Below, in pieces: positions 1 to 13,200 of a stretch of 64,000 nt of DNA. This stretch comes from Aplectana chamaeleonis (Eukaryota; Nematoda; Chromadorea; Rhabditida; Cosmocercidae), in assembly GCA_029168955.1 (NCBI GenBank), contig JAPDOI010000696.1:1-64000 (forward strand), written 5' to 3'. Under the pieces are notes generated by a model that had not been told where the DNA came from, did no database searches, and worked only from the letters and a program-made list of their open reading frames with translations. A program made the position numbers and the translations under genes. The first letter of the stretch is position 1; each line of letters begins with the position of its first letter.

Positions 1-222
1 TAAGTTTTGGAAAAAGGCGAAAAAAACGCGGAAAATCGCTTTTTTCGTCTTTTGGTCATAACTCGCTTCAAAGTGGAAGTTTTCCAAACTTGAAGACATC
101 TTTGGAATCAGCATTGATCACTCTTGGTTTTTATCTATACATGGCTTACTCTCAAACAAGGCATATAGGGTTGACACAATCAATCGAGTGAGATGTGGGA
201 CAGTATGAAATGCTGAAATTGA

Positions 223-1552
223 TTGATTGATTTATTTACTATTTGAGACAGCCATGATAAAGACATCAAAAGTCAACAATAAAACACCAAAATCAGTTCA
301 TTTTTTTTTCTAACAATTCTTGTAGAACCAGAGTCATCTGCAATATGAGAACAGTCAAACGTAGAGTGATGGAAAACTCAAAACTTCAAAAGAATCTTTT
401 TTGCTATTCGTTTAAAGGAGCAAAAACCTTTGAAGGGATGGAGAGATGTCACTCTTCAGAGCTAAATAAGTCGATCCAGCGCGAGCTGTAAATGGAAGTG
501 CGCCCTAATGCCTAATTTTGGTTTAGAATACCAAATTTTTGAGGAAAAGTACCTCAACTTTTCGGGAAGGAATGAGTTTATAGAATTTTGACGCGCGTAT
601 GGAGAGCTGACCAGATAGTATTTTTGAACACCCAACAAGCATCAGCAAATTTTCTTCTAGATGACAAGGAATGGAGCCCAAAAATTTATTCCTCACTGCC
701 GCATTCTCCGGTACCCGAGAGTGCAGGAAGCCGTTGTATCTAATTACAAAGTTTTCTCGTATAATAATTATTTTGAACTCGCTCAAGTAACTCCTCATCT
801 TTTTTCTTATGAGGATTAAATACTGATGTACCACTTTCTACAATGGGCCTGACAAACGTTTTATAGGCTTGCAATAAAACGGATCTGTTTTTTGTGGATA
901 ACCCCTTAAAAATTTGATAAGTCTTGTTTAAGGCCCTTCTGCTAATCACTCTATAGTGTTCTGAAAAATCTAGCTTACTATCATAATGGAAACCTAGATC
1001 AACTATTTTGTCCGCCATTGGTATAATTGAACCATGCAGTTGATAGTTTGGAATAGATATGAAATTCCCAATTCTAAGAAATTTTGTTTTCTCTGGAGCT
1101 AATGGCAACTGCCAAGTTTTTGACCATTCCTCAATGCTGACGATAGCTCTCTGAGGGCAAAACGGGTCATCCTCTATGAATTCGCAGTATATTTTGAGAT
1201 CATCCGCAAACTGGTTACATTTTATTTTAGAGTTTTGGAGCTGAAGGGGAATATCGGCGGTATAAATTGTGAATAGAACGGGGGATAGAACACGTCCTTG
1301 CGGAACCCCACTCAGTACGTTCTTAACTGATGACATCGCGTCTTTCACCTTTACTTGGAAGTTCCTACCAGTCAGATATTCACACAACCATTTCTGCAAA
1401 ATTGGATGTAGACTAAGCAGATTAATTTTATGGATCAGTTTTTTATGACTGACCCTATCAAAAGCCTTTGAAAAGTCAAAGAAGACTACGTCACAACTTT
1501 TCTTCTTGTCAAGCAGGCTAGTCCAATCTTCCAAGCATTCCAACAAATTAGT
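223..1552 (-). mobile_element. 5'-truncated CR1-like non-LTR retrotransposon inside the FB-A left arm
   Basis: The FB-A left arm matches its right arm up to about base 222 and again from about 1553; the intervening 1.3 kb is absent from the right arm. The insert carries a reverse transcriptase on the minus strand. Its 3' end (at 223) is a short TCAA-type tandem repeat, as in CR1-type LINEs that end in microsatellite tails rather than poly(A). The bases AAAT occur at both junctions and may be a short target duplication. The 5' end is truncated within the RT domain. Confidence 0.8.
740..1546 (-). pseudogene. Reverse transcriptase fragment, CR1/jockey-group LINE
   Basis: The 268-residue frame begins inside the RT palm. 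It shows FFDFSKAFDRVSH (motif A), SGVPQGRVLSPVLF (motif B) and QFADDLKIY (catalytic motif C, FADD), then a thumb and connection region with a YKTFVRPIVESGTSVFNPH segment followed by a VQNNYYTRKL tail, typical of this group. There is no endonuclease domain and the remaining C-terminus (about 523-740) is in another frame, so the copy is dead. A second copy of the same C-terminal region lies at 24205-24780. Confidence 0.85.
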
Positions 1553-3059
1553 AAATGTGTGACTGTGTCTCTTCTTGTATCTTTTAATTTGTTTTCATTT
1601 GGGGTCTTTTATTCAACCAATTTCTTAATCTGTTAGATTTTTTAAAGTTTAACTCTAAATCTACTCTGTGTGTTATTTATTAGCTAATCATTTAGTTATT
1701 TGTTTACTATTTTTGGTGTTGTTTATAACATTCTTTTCATTTACTCTATTTTTTGTATGAGTTTTTTCACTATAATTTGAATACTTGTACAATTCAATTT
1801 CATTCATTTTATTCTTGCTTTGTTAAAAAAATGTTTCGCTAAGAACGTTAAATAATGGTATTCAGAAAGCAACCGTTGTAGCTCTAACCTCAGGCAAAGA
1901 ATTCAAAACAGTAAACTTACCTCAACAATGGAGTGAGATGGACTCTGTTTCCTTTCAAGTAAGCTCCTGTTTCCCATTATCACATCGCGAAGCGGTGGCT
2001 TTTTCTGTCGGAAGCCTCTCATCACTATTTATATTTCACTGAGACCCACCTGCCGGTGATAATCAGAAATCGACAGCTCACTAGGGGATTTAACAAGAGC
2101 TTAGTTTGAGTTACAATTACTTGTATCAGATTATTCAACAATTCTGGGGTTATTTTCAGAACTCGAAAATAAGCATTCGGCATCTCAATTCCAAAAATGT
2201 TTTCAAGTTCAGAAAAAGTTGTTTCTTGGAAGTGGTTGTATCTTTTATTTCTGCCCTCCCAAAAAAGTTGAAATTCTTCAGATTTGATGAGACTTCAACC
2301 TGAAGAACATCACCAATCAATTCTTGTCGTATTGCTGACTTTGAGACTGTATCTATACCTGAGAAACGGTCAAAGATTTTACTTTTATTTTTGCCTAGTC
2401 TTAGATGAATCCTTTTTTTTTTTTTTTTTGTTCTGGCGATGGCTCCCCTTCAGCTTTCCCGTATCTCCACTCCTTCCACTCTATCTCTCCCTTCCCTACT
2501 CGACGACCTGACGCACTCCTCGCTCGAAAACCAGTCCCCAGGAAGTGGATTTTCGAATTCGCGCAGCTGAGGATGGACCATGGCGAAGTCAGACCACCCA
2601 GCAGCCAGCGCGCGTTGCCGCGGCGCGTCACCGCATTGATTAATCTCTACTTAACGAAAGGTCTGACTCAACCAACTGGCGGCTCGTCGTCAAATATAAA
2701 ATCATTAAGTACAAGGAATAGAGTCCGGAATATGGATTTTTCGGTTTTCTCCGATTTTTTGTAATTTAAAAAATACAGATTTATCGGAATGTGAGGTAAA
2801 CTCTTTGCGTTATCTGTGCTGTTGCGGGTAAAAAGACCCTTAATAGTACCATATTGAAATCTTAGCGTGCCATCGGTGAGTGAATCCCAGCAAATCCAAA
2901 CTGGCGACAAATTGAGATTGCGACAAATTGAGATTTCGGCATTTCAAACTGGGCTCTTTTTCAGGGAGAGATTTGGTCTGCCCATGATGTTATTGATTCT
3001 AGTAAGGGTCTCTGCCGTATGCATGTTTTTGCAGAGGCTTACAATCAGAACAGAAAGTG

Positions 3060-3340
3060 CTGTGCTTCTCTGGGCCGCATTCCGGTCCGCAATTGCGTCT
3101 CTACACGCTTTTCGGCCTCACGCGCTCGGAGCGTCAGTCGAGTTTCCAGCGCCAAAGCCTACTCGATATGTGCCTTTTATACAGTTTTCTCCAATTTTGT
3201 TCCAGTTTCCGGTTTCCAAACCCCACCTAGAGTCAACAGATCGGCGGCTGCAGCAGCTGAAAACTCTTCCGACTCGAAAGCGCAAAGCGTGTCGAGAGAC
3301 GCAATTGCGGACCGGGAATTCGGCCCAGAGAAGCTTACAG
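3060..3340. mobile_element. MITE family M1, copy 1
   Basis: This is a 281-bp inverted-repeat element. Its left end is CTGTGCTTCTCTGGGCCG, mirrored by CGGCCCAGAGAAGCTTACAG on the right, and the outer 90 bp are inverted copies. TA follows the right end; the left TA is altered. Two other copies (39559-39836, 51443-51741) share the ends. It sits in the FB-A loop. Confidence 0.8.
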
Positions 3341-3592
3341 TACATATGGTCTCTCCTTAGAATGAAGTCTGGTGAATGGTTGGGGCTACGACGTTAAACG
3401 CACGATCGAAACTCTTCTAACCGGTGGTGTCACGAAAGACGCCGCACGGCCCGCCAGGCAAATGAGCGAGCCTCTTCCAAACTTGAAATAGATTTCTTCA
3501 TATTTGCGTTCGGCGCCACAAATATCTTGCCCCACCTCGTACAAAATTTAATCTAAAATGTTACAAGGTAGCTCAGTTGAATACGAAACTTA

Positions 3593-3664
3593 GGTGTCAG
3601 GCAGGAATCGAACCCGCATTGCATCGCTTACCGGGCGAGTGTGTTACCCTTACACTACCGACAC
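3593..3664 (-). tRNA. tRNA-like sequence, copy 1 (probable pseudogene or SINE head)
   Basis: The minus strand folds as a 72-nt cloverleaf: acceptor GTGTCGG with CTGACAC (one G-T pair), D stem GTGT with ACAC, anticodon stem TCGC with GCGA, and T stem GCGGG with CCTGC. The internal pol III promoters are intact: an A box TAGTGTAAGGG and a B box GGTTCGATTCC. The anticodon loop is CCGGTAA, with C instead of the near-invariant U33. A GGT anticodon would read Thr, but the loop looks degenerate, so I do not assign an isotype. Confidence 0.6.
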
Positions 3665-3891
3665 CCCGCTCTGCATCCCTCAGCTATTCACATGAACTGT
3701 GTAGGCACAACAGCAATCACCCGTGTTAATGGGTATGATCTGGTAAGCACATATCGGCATTGAATCCAGTTAAGCTGGAGGCCTTGAAAGATGTTGTTTG
3801 ATGTTTTTAGAAGGTTTTGATGCGCTAATTCTTGGCATGATATATAATCACAAGATGTCCTACAAGGTAGCTGAGTTGAATACAAAACTTA

Positions 3892-3963
3892 GGTGTCAGT
3901 CAGGAATTGAACCCGCATTGCACCGCTCTCCGGACGAGAGTGTTACCATTACACTACCGACAC
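3892..3963 (-). tRNA. tRNA-like sequence, copy 2 (probable pseudogene)
   Basis: This is the second copy of the 72-nt cloverleaf. The acceptor and D stems are kept and the A box is TAGTGTAATGG. The B box has one mismatch (GGTTCAATTCC), one T-stem pair is lost, and the anticodon loop reads CCGGAGA, again without U33. The apparent anticodon differs from copy 1, which argues against a maintained tRNA. Confidence 0.5.
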
Positions 3964-6032
3964 CCCGCTCTGCATCCCTCAGCTATTCACACATGAACTG
4001 TGTAGGCACAACAGCAATCACCCGATCAACAGCAATCACAACATTTAATCTAAAAATACTTTCTTTCTCGATCCCCTAAAAATTAATTCTTGATCTGGCC
4101 ATTGGCACTAAGAACTTAGCGAGGAAATTCAAATTAGTTCTTTTTAGTCCCCCACCACCCAGTACAAAAAAGACAAAATTTCACGCAACTTCGGTTTGTG
4201 CTGGTATCAGTCTCTTGTCAGCTCGTTCGTCCGGGCAATGTGAATAAAAAGACGCCGAGCCTCGCACAGGGGCTGCTCTGCAATTTTGAAATTTGTTGAT
4301 CAAATGTAGTTTTTCTAGAAATCGGAACGCCAAAAAAATCCATATTCCGACCCTATTCCTTGTACTTAATGACTTATATTTGACGACGAGCCGCCAGTTG
4401 GTTGAGTCAGACCCTTTCGTTGAGTAGATTAATCAATGCGGTGACGCGCCGCGGCCGCTGATATACGCCATGGCTGGTGGGTGGTCCGGGACTCGCCAGT
4501 CCCATCCCTCGCTGCGCAGAATTCAATCCCACTTCGGGGGAGCTGTTTTTCGAGCGAATGAATAGTACGTCAGGCCGTCGAGAGGCGGAGAGAGATAGAG
4601 TGGAAGGAGTGGAGGATACGGGGGAAGCTGAAGGGGGCGGGCCTCATCGCCAGAACGAAGTTCATCACAAGACTAGGCAAAATAAAAGTAACTCTGACCG
4701 TTGTCCCAGGTATAGATACAGTCTCAGAAGTCAGCAATTACGACAAGAATTGATTGGTGATGTTCTTCAGGTTGAAGTCTCATCAAATCTGAAGAATTTC
4801 AACTTTTTGAGGAGGGCGAATGTGATTACAACCACTTCAGGGAGAACGACAACTTTTTCTCTTGAACATGAAACTGACATTTTTTGGAATTGGGAGTGCT
4901 GAATGTTATTTTCGAGTTTTGAAAAATAACCCCAGAAATTTTGAATATTGATGCAAGTAATTTCAGCCACTCAAACTAAAGCTCTGTTAAATCCCTAGTG
5001 AGCTGTCGATTTCGATTATCACCGGCAGTGGGAAAAGCCACCGCTTCGCGCTGTGATAATGGGAAACAGGAGCTTACTTGAAATGAGACCAGAGTCCATC
5101 TCCTCCATTGTTGAGAGTGTTTACTGTTTTGAATTCCTTGCCTGAGGTTAGAGCTACAACGGTTGACTTTCTGAACTATATTATTTAACAGTTCTTACAA
5201 CCCTTTTAAGAAAGCAAGAATAATATGAATGAAATTGAATTGTATAAGTATTCAAATTATAGTGAAAGAAAACTCAAGTACTAAACAGAAATAAATGAAA
5301 AAGAATGTTACGAACAACACCCCAAAATAGTAAACAAATAACTATATGAATAGCTAATAAATATTACGCAGAGTAGAATTGGAAGTTCAACTTTAAAAGA
5401 ATAAAAATCTAAAAGATAAAAAGATTCGTTAAACAAAAGACTTTCCAATTGAAAACAAGGTAAAAGATACAAGAAGAGACACAGTCACACATTTCAGCAT
5501 TTCATACTGTCCCACATGCTCACTCGATTGATTTGTTAGGCCAACCCTATATGCCTTTGTTTGAGAGTAAGCCATGTATAGATCAAAAAAGAAAGAGTGA
5601 TCAATGCTGATTCCAGAGATGTCTTCAAAAGTTTGTAAAACTTCCACTTTGAAGGGAGTTATGACCAAAAGACGAAAAAAGCGATTTTCCGCGTTTTTTT
5701 CGCCTTTTTTCGAAAACTTAGGGTGGGTATTGTACATTGTTCTCCAGTCCCTTTCAGTTACAGCAATACAAAATTTGCAGCCTCTTGGCGGCGACGGATA
5801 TTTTTCACAAACTCAAGAACATGAAATCAGATCTGATGAGGCAAATCTTAGATAACAATCAGAATTAAGCAGTAGTTAACAGAATTGGAAGAGAATAGAC
5901 CCTCATCGCAAATCTTGACTTCAACAGAAACGTAATTTAAAAGGAATGTTCGCGATAAAAAGGGCTTCTGAGTTCGCGGCAAAAATCGCAAGTATGGATC
6001 ACTGAAGAAGCCGTTTGATCTCCGACAGAGCT

Positions 6033-6709
6033 CAGATATTTGTGGGGAAGTTCCCGAGGACAATAGACCTGATTTGGTCGTTTTCACTCGGTCGAGGGGA
6101 GAGGAGCGAGACGTCCCCCCGGAGGGGAACGTCTCGCTCCTCTCCCCTCGAATTATTCACAACGACAGGGCGTTCGAAATAGTCAACTCGGGGGGAGAAC
6201 AAGGGAGGTACGCTTCACGGTTGTTCCCATGGCCTCCCCCCGAACATGATGAACGCGAAAACAAAGCCGCAGCGTATACGGTGATGCAGACGGTCTAGTC
6301 GCGATGTGGTCTCGCACTTGGCAAGTTGAGGGGGTAGATCTGCCACTCAAGGACTACGTAAAGCATCTCTGCCTGGTTTTCAGAGAAGCTAATAAGCTTC
6401 TCTATAACCTTTAATTATAGGTGAATATTTTTGGACCGATCGCAGCTTTTCAGGAACAGGTAACTGTCGAAAACAGCGAGTTCTAGTAAGCTGATTTTTG
6501 ATCAATCATTGAACAATGGGAAGATCTGCAGTCGGAAGGTCGCGGGAAGACCTGCAGTCGGGAGAACAAGAGAACTCCTGCTGTGGGAACTTCTCCCATT
6601 ACTCTGCTGCCGAGACGTCCCCTTCGCCTCCCCTCAATTCGGGGGAAGTTCCCCAGTTGTTTCGAGGGAAGTTCTGCTGTCGTTCTCGGGAACTTCCCCA
6701 CAAATATCT
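6033..6709. mobile_element. Small inverted-repeat element with an internal perfect hairpin
   Basis: A 30-bp segment at 6033-6062, including TTTGTGGGGAAGTTCCCGAG, is mirrored at 6679-6709. Inside it, 6092-6151 forms a hairpin with a 23-bp perfect stem (outer bases TCGAGGGGAGAGGAG). No coding capacity is credible. The true ends were not defined, so this may be the inner part of a larger MITE. Confidence 0.5.
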
Positions 6710-7223
6710 TAGGAGAACTGACAGAGCAATCCGACGCATACGAATGGGCGTACTGGCTACTGATGCCTGGTGATAATGAAAGGAGACACTGTAGCATGAT
6801 ATAGTCAATAGTAGAGCTCAAGAGCATCGTAGCATTACTCGTGTCCAAAAGAGATCCAGCACGCCCGTTAGAATTCGGCGGCTTGTTCTGTCGGTGGTTT
6901 TTAAACTTCTGTAGCGATTTTAGCGTCTTTTCAGTAGGACTTTCACATTATTCACCAATACTACGATTTCTGTTATAAACACCGACGCGGTTTATGGCGA
7001 ATGCCGCCTTCCACATACTGCTCTATGAATGACGAATCCCATTCAGAACCCGAAGCAATCAGAACAAAAGAAAAAGTGCAAGGAAATGGCCTAAAAAGCG
7101 GTTGACGCGTGGGTTCGGAGCGATTACAAGCACACGAGTCCTGCCGCCTAATTCGCTACGGTACTCCAGTTCAACTAGTGTGCGATAATGACTATGGTAT
7201 TGGAAAGGCCCACTTTCGGGATA

Positions 7224-7474
7224 CATATCCTCTGGTTCCGGGCCTGATTTAGTGTGTGCCGTTGCGGACTTGTGTCGTGGGGGCACGACGCATTGCTTTC
7301 GTACGAGCTTCCGCGCCCGCCCCTCATCAGCTGATCATGCTGGATTTTCCTTGATTTCCCTTGCTTTTCTCTTGTTTCTCACTCTTTCTCAACAGACTTT
7401 CAACTTGTTTCTCTTCACCACAACGCAAGTCCGCAATGGCACGCACTAAATCAGGCTCGGAGCCGGAGGATATG
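7224..7474. repeat. Hairpin MITE-like element upstream of gene 1
   Basis: Bases 7224-7278 and 7419-7474 are inverted copies with a few mismatches; the shared core includes GCCTGATTTAGTG on the left and CACTAAATCAGGC on the right. The loop is about 140 bp and pyrimidine-rich. The structure fits a degenerate MITE. No target duplication was recognised. Confidence 0.55.
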
Positions 7475-8035
7475 TTCTCCTCTTCCATGTGAAATGACCT
7501 TTAGCACGAAGTTCAGTAAACTTGACTTCAAAATGACATCACAGATGAGCAAAGTGATCAATAAGTGGTAATAATTTATGGCTTAGCAGTCACATAACCA
7601 TTGCTGGAAAAAACCATAAGCTGCCCCCGACTCTCTGATTAGAAGTGCAATCATAGATTTTTCAAAAGTAACTATCATTGCCAGAGTGTGCAATATAACT
7701 GCCTTCAACTAGCCTTCCATGCACAGTTGCACTTACTTAAATATTTTCCTTCTTCAAATTCATTTCTGCGATACAATTTAGTTTGAAATTGTACGATAAC
7801 ACCATATGACTAACAAGACATAAAATATGAAGGTTTCCAGAAGCTGTGTTAGGTAAAATATGGTGCCTTACAAGGGAATGACCAGACTGGGTTGCCAGAA
7901 CTACCTATGTAGCCATGTTTTTCTGACTGACTACCTCCCGGGCAGTCATGAAAAACCACTCCTGGCTGCGTGAGTAGTGAATAAAAAAGGCACGGACTAT
8001 AAAGTTAAGAGCCCTCTAGGCATAATACCACCTAG

Positions 8036-8303
8036 TATACATTGAATCCGACTTACTCATTTTCTGATATCCATTCGAATGAACCAAAATTTTCATGACT
8101 CAAAATCCGAATCACCGAAAAAACTGAATTTTCGGATTGATCCGAGATCCGAATATCCGTTTAGCCTCTCTATCCGAATGGCTTGGATTATCCGATATTG
8201 TTATTTTGAATCTATCCGTTTGAGTCGGATATTCAAGACCTTTGATTTTTGAGTTATCCGAAATCCGAGTATCCGAATTTTTTTGATTCGGATCCAATGT
8301 ATA
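8036..8303. mobile_element. TA-target MITE built from ATCCGAAT words
   Basis: The ends are inverted: TATACATTGAATCCGA on the left and TCGGATCCAATGTATA on the right, giving TA-flanked terminal repeats. The interior is dominated by repeats of the word ATCCGAAT and its variants on both strands. No open frame is meaningful. The size of about 268 bp fits a MITE. Confidence 0.7.
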
Positions 8304-9285
8304 CCATTTAGCTATCGTGACTTGTGAGGAACTGCGAGAATATAACAAACAGACCTCAGATTCGAGTCCTGCGCACCAAACTGCACCCTTGGGGGCCGGA
8401 TTCATCAATGGTAGTAAGATATGTCTCACCGCGGTCTCTGGCTCTGTGCCACTATCTCGCCGCTTCGTTCACTCTCTTTATCGCTGAAGAGTCTGGCCCC
8501 CGGATGAGGTTTGGGCGGAAATTTGTTCCTTGAACTCTGGATCCCCCGAAAATGGGTAGGGCACCCTCCCATGGGGCTGGAGAGGTCAAAATGTATTTCC
8601 TAAGCATGATCTGAGCATTTTTCAAGCGCTGAACACGAATATGATGCTCTTTCGAAGTCTTCCGCACAATTACGGCAGATTTTGGTCAGCACAATGTCAT
8701 TGAGCTACCGTAGCCTACAGACTTCCAGCCAGAGAATCCTCGAGTACAGTCCCCTTCGCCGCGAAATTTTTTCTGTGGTTTTCCTTTAGACAACCGGTTG
8801 GAAAGATGGGAAAAAAAGCTTTGGAAAGGAGAACTTGGTAAGAGAAATCAGCACTAGTGGTAAACAGCAGTGGTGCTCCATCGACGGGCGTTTGAAGTTT
8901 ATCAAAAAGAAGGCGTACTACTACTGTTGGGCTGCTAGAGTTTAGCTACATCTCCTGGCTTGCCGCTTGATGTGAAGGGTTCAGTGATCATAAGCCATTT
9001 TCGAAAATAAGGGCACGCTTGTTTTTTGAATGCGTAGTGCTTTTGACCCCAATACCATTAACAAGGTGCAGGCTCACGCCGAGCAGAGAAACAATCGATT
9101 TTCATCAAGATTATGGCTAATACAGCTATTGCTCGCTGATTGGTGAAGTGCCATAAAGAGTGATATTTTATTCGTTCCCGTGTTTTCCTTTTCTGAATGG
9201 TGATTCTTCTTCCGTACGACAATTTTTGTCGATAAATTGTCGTAAAAAATACCGCGTGCAACTGTTAAACCTGAAAATCATTGCT

Positions 9286-9356
9286 GCAGGGGGATTCGAA
9301 CCCGGGATAAAAATAAAAGAAAGTGCCTTGTACTACTCGGCCAACTTTGCTTGGCG
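9286..9356 (-). other. Degenerate tRNA-derived sequence
   Basis: On the minus strand an A-box-like TGGCCGAGTAGT is followed 37 bases later by GGGTTCGAATCCCC, a perfect B box. The order and spacing suit a Ser/Leu-type tRNA ancestor, but the acceptor and anticodon stems do not pair. It is best read as a tRNA pseudogene or SINE head. Confidence 0.4.
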
Positions 9357-10196
9357 GGGAAAAATGGCTCATACCTTTTTTCTGTATTACTCGGACAGCG
9401 TGTGGTATAGCGAGTTGGAGATTATTCCCCCACTGTCTGACACCAGTGTCGACTGAAATGTCAGTGTCGAGGGAAAAAATCGACAACTTCCTACAGATGA
9501 CATAACCGAGTGCATTAACTACCCCAGTAAGCTGTATGCTGTAATAAGGACGCAATATCGATACCAACACATGGCATGCATTGACAATCCGGTGCGACCA
9601 GCTTGGACTTCCCTGGACTAATCAATACGCATCGCGGATGTAATATAAGTATTGCGAAATCTGTGAGAAACTCTTGCATACGCGACAGAACACAAATAAT
9701 TTAGATTATTCTATACTATAACTAAAATTGAGAATCGGCATCATGGCCAGTGACTTGTTCATTAAAGATGCTCACCGCGATCCAACTGTATTACAGATGA
9801 TGGAGCAATTTTCTAAATGCCAGAGGTCCTGAAACGAGGCACATCACGTCGAGAGGAAGTACATAACTATGTGACACAGAGCCGCAGAATGGGCGACTAC
9901 GCGAGGTCAAGGCAGGGGCAAGGACTGATCAATCAAACTGCGCCGCCCCAGTCAGTTAGACGCGAGCTGCTCGACAGTGTTTCGGCTTTCGTTTTGGTAC
10001 CGACCGGGCCCAGGCCTACTTGAGGAGCGATAGTATTGTGCTTTTGTTGCAAGTAGAGCGCAAGACTACCCGGGAGGTAGTCGATCAGAGAAACAGCTGT
10101 ATCGGTAGTTCTGGCCACCCGGTCTGTCACTCCCTTGTCAGTCGTCTATTTTTGCATTTACCTACTTGTCTAAAGAAAATAGTGCATATTTATTTA
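9357..10196. other. Upstream region of protease gene 1, no feature recognised
   Basis: This 840-bp stretch holds only short open frames without recognisable domains. I looked for the ACTGATAA-type GATA sites seen upstream of gene 2 and found none. A candidate acceptor (TATTTATTTAG) ends at 10197, nine bases before the gene 1 start codon, and may be a trans-splice site. Confidence 0.4.
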
Positions 10197-10205
10197 GGAA
10201 CTACT

Positions 10206-13200
10206 ATGTCATTCCATAATTTTCTCATTCTTCTTGCCTCAACGTTCCTTGTTCTAAATGCGAACCAGACTTTCACGATGAACATACGACGGTCAGGCTC
10301 ACAGAGAGCCAGACTGATTGCGTGAGTTTTTATTTCTAGTTCAGTCCGGAGAAAATGCTAGCGGGTAAACATGCGATTATGTTCGTTCACTTCATTGACA
10401 CTTATTGTCGAATATTTGAAATTTAAGTTCTGGAGAATACCAGCACTATATGAGCGCTCTTGCCAAGTATAGATCTGCTTCGCTCAAAAGTGGGCCAATG
10501 ATTTTAAGAGACTACTACGACAACATGTACTTGGGTGACATTTTACTGGGCACTCCAGGTAGGTGTGAAACTTCTTCTCTACTCCTTGTATCTGCTTCGG
10601 TGACTGATTAGGACAATAAACACCTCCTTCTCTTCCTTCATGGGTGGCCTTTGGGCATTTTCCGCCCTAATCCTTGTGCCTGGGATATATGTACTGTTGG
10701 CAGAAGTTCTAGGCTTCACTCAAACGCCGCGGCTACGATGATACCATAAAGATGAGCTTGGTAATGAAGTAGATTTCGGAATCCTTATGTGCCCGACGCT
10801 AGGAAGAAATGTTGAGGCTAAGCAAGTACACGAATGACCATGGGATAAACACAAAATATAAACCTAACATATTTTGAAGTGCGTACACGGTGTAGCGAAC
10901 CGCCGTCGTTTCGTTTCACAGCTTTTCTGAGACGCAGTCTGGTCGTCTGGTCGAAAGGGTCACTCGGAACGCAGCACATGGTAAAGGCAGCATACATATT
11001 TAAAAAAGCTGTTGAGACCGTGACGTTAATGGATTCGTACGGCTTGCGCATAGTGGAACGCTCACGCCGTTGCAATAGTCAAAAACGAGTCGAAAGTACA
11101 GTATAAGACTCTTATTAAGCCATCAAAACCCGAACACTCCGCCTATTCCTTTTACAGTACCCGCCTCTTAATACAAACTCATCCAAACAGATTCCTCGAA
11201 TTCGGTCACTTTGACTAGCATTCGATATTTCATATGACGGAAGCGTTCAACTACGAGCCGCAGAAGTCTGCAGGCTTTGTCGTCTCAACCATTTTGTTAT
11301 TGGCTACGCTTCTTCAACTAAGAGTGTGTGCTTCGATTTCACTCCCATTACAAATTAAAAACAACCCGTTGTTTCTTCATTTGCGTGTGGTTTTCGTCGG
11401 TTTTTTGACCTTCTTGAGCTACCATCTCCAAACCTTCGATTCATGCAATAAACTCGATATCATTTCTGAGGATGTACATACAATACCCACCCTAAGTTTT
11501 GGCAAAAAGGCGAAAAAAGCGCGGAAATTCGCTTTTTTCGTCTTTTGATCATAACTTCGCTTCAAAGTGAACGATTCGTAAATTCCGAATATGTTTTGGA
11601 ATCAGCATTGATCCCTCTTTCTCTTTGATCAGATACGTATAACTTACTCTGAAACAATGCTTATAGGGTTGACACAATCAATCGAGTGGGTGAGTATGAG
11701 CTGCTGAAATGTGTGGATTATGGTTTCACTTTAATTTATTCGAATATTCGGTTCTAGTTTTTCTTTTCATTTTACGATTTGTATTTCTTTTATATTTTCA
11801 ATTCTTTCAAAACAATCTCACTCTTCAACTAGGTATGCTATTAGTTATTATCTATTCATTCAGTTATTTGCTTGAAACTTTTTGGTTCTTAAATATTTTG
11901 GTTTTTCTATTTGTATTTAATACTTATTTCAATTTGCTATTATTGGATTTTTATACAGAATTTTCACTGTGAACTTAAATACTTTATAATTCCAGTTTGA
12001 TTACGAGAACTTATCATTTTATCTCACAAATGGTTTGTTAACAACGATAAAGTCATTATTCCGGATACAGATCGTTTCAACTTCTTGGTTCAGACTGAAT
12101 AATTCACTAACTTACTGAAAACATTTGGAGAGTCTCCCTGATGTAGGAGCAAATTCAAGTTTCCAATTGTTTAGCCATCATTAAAAATTTCTTGGAGTTA
12201 TTATTTTCAAAATCCGAAATTACCATTCGTCATTCTGATTTTCTAGAATTTTTTCAAGTTTAGAAAACAGTCATTTTGTAAGTAGTGATGAGATATTTCA
12301 ATTCTTCCACAAAGTTAAAAATTTTCAGAATCTATGAAACTTCAACCTGGAAAGCACACGGAATCGATTCTTGTAATAGTGAATTTCGAAACTGTCTCCA
12401 TACCTGGGAAACAATCAAGATATTTACTTTTGATCCCGCCTGGTTTTGGATGAACTCCGCGCTGGTAATGGTCCCCTTAGCTGCCTGCGCCTCCACTACT
12501 TCCGCTCTATCTACCTGTTCCTCTCGACGGTCTAACGCACTCCTCGCTCGGAGACAGTCCCGGAAAGGGATTGAATTTGAGCAGCGAAGATGGGCTAGAA
12601 AGACACCTCGGTGGAAGGATTTTTATGAAATTGAGAAAATGAAAATTCGATATTCCGATACTTCTCCTTGTATTCAATAATTTCTGACCGCAATTGTCGA
12701 AGAGCAGTTAGTTGGTTGAGTCACACCTTTTGCTTGGTGGAGCTACCAGTGCGGTAGATGCGCCGCGGCTGCGCGCGTCCAGGTTTTCCTGGATGGTCTG
12801 CGACTAAGGATTCATTCACCGAGCAGCACAGTTCGAGAACGGGACTGGAATCCCGTGGAAAGGACAACCCATAGAGCTAGTCTCTGTTCCGATTTTCTCT
12901 AAATGTGCATATGATGTTGGCTAATCCCACACAGTTAAGCCTTTGTTTCCGAACCCTCCGAGGGTGTCCTTGAAAAACAGCCCCAGCTGTCAACTACTTT
13001 TTATCTCGTCCCCATACACCAACATTGCGGAAGCCACTCCATTATGCTTTCCGAGACATTTGGTTTTCTAAACCTTCCACCGCTGTCTTTCTAGCTCATC
13101 TTCGCTGCTCAAATTCAATCCTCTTTCCGGGACTGTTCTCCGAGCGAGGAGTGCAAGACTGTCGAGAGGAAGAGGTAGGATGGGGCAGAGTTAGTGGAGG

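Larger units (their letters stand above)
3562..4022 (-). repeat. Tandem duplication of a tRNA-like unit
   Basis: Two units of about 160 bp (3562-3720 and 3858-4022) are over 90 percent alike by eye and are separated by about 137 bp. Similarity extends about 30 bp beyond the 3' end and about 60-80 bp beyond the 5' end of the tRNA-like core. This fits a duplicated tRNA gene with its flanks, or a SINE-like repeat. Confidence 0.75.
1..5732. mobile_element. Foldback transposon FB-A, left tip cut off by window edge
   Basis: The first 100 bases reappear inverted at about 5640-5732, and the match continues inward. The left arm (1 to about 2745, minus an inserted LINE) pairs with the right arm (about 4325-5732), giving arms of roughly 1.4 kb. 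The right tip ends in CTTAGGGTGGGTATTG followed by TA, the same tip and TA flank as the complete relative at 11481-14209. The loop (about 2745-4325) holds an M1 MITE and a duplicated tRNA-like unit. Open frames in the arms are mirror images of each other and are not genes. The family resembles non-autonomous TA-target DNA elements with very long inverted repeats; no transposase is visible. Confidence 0.85.
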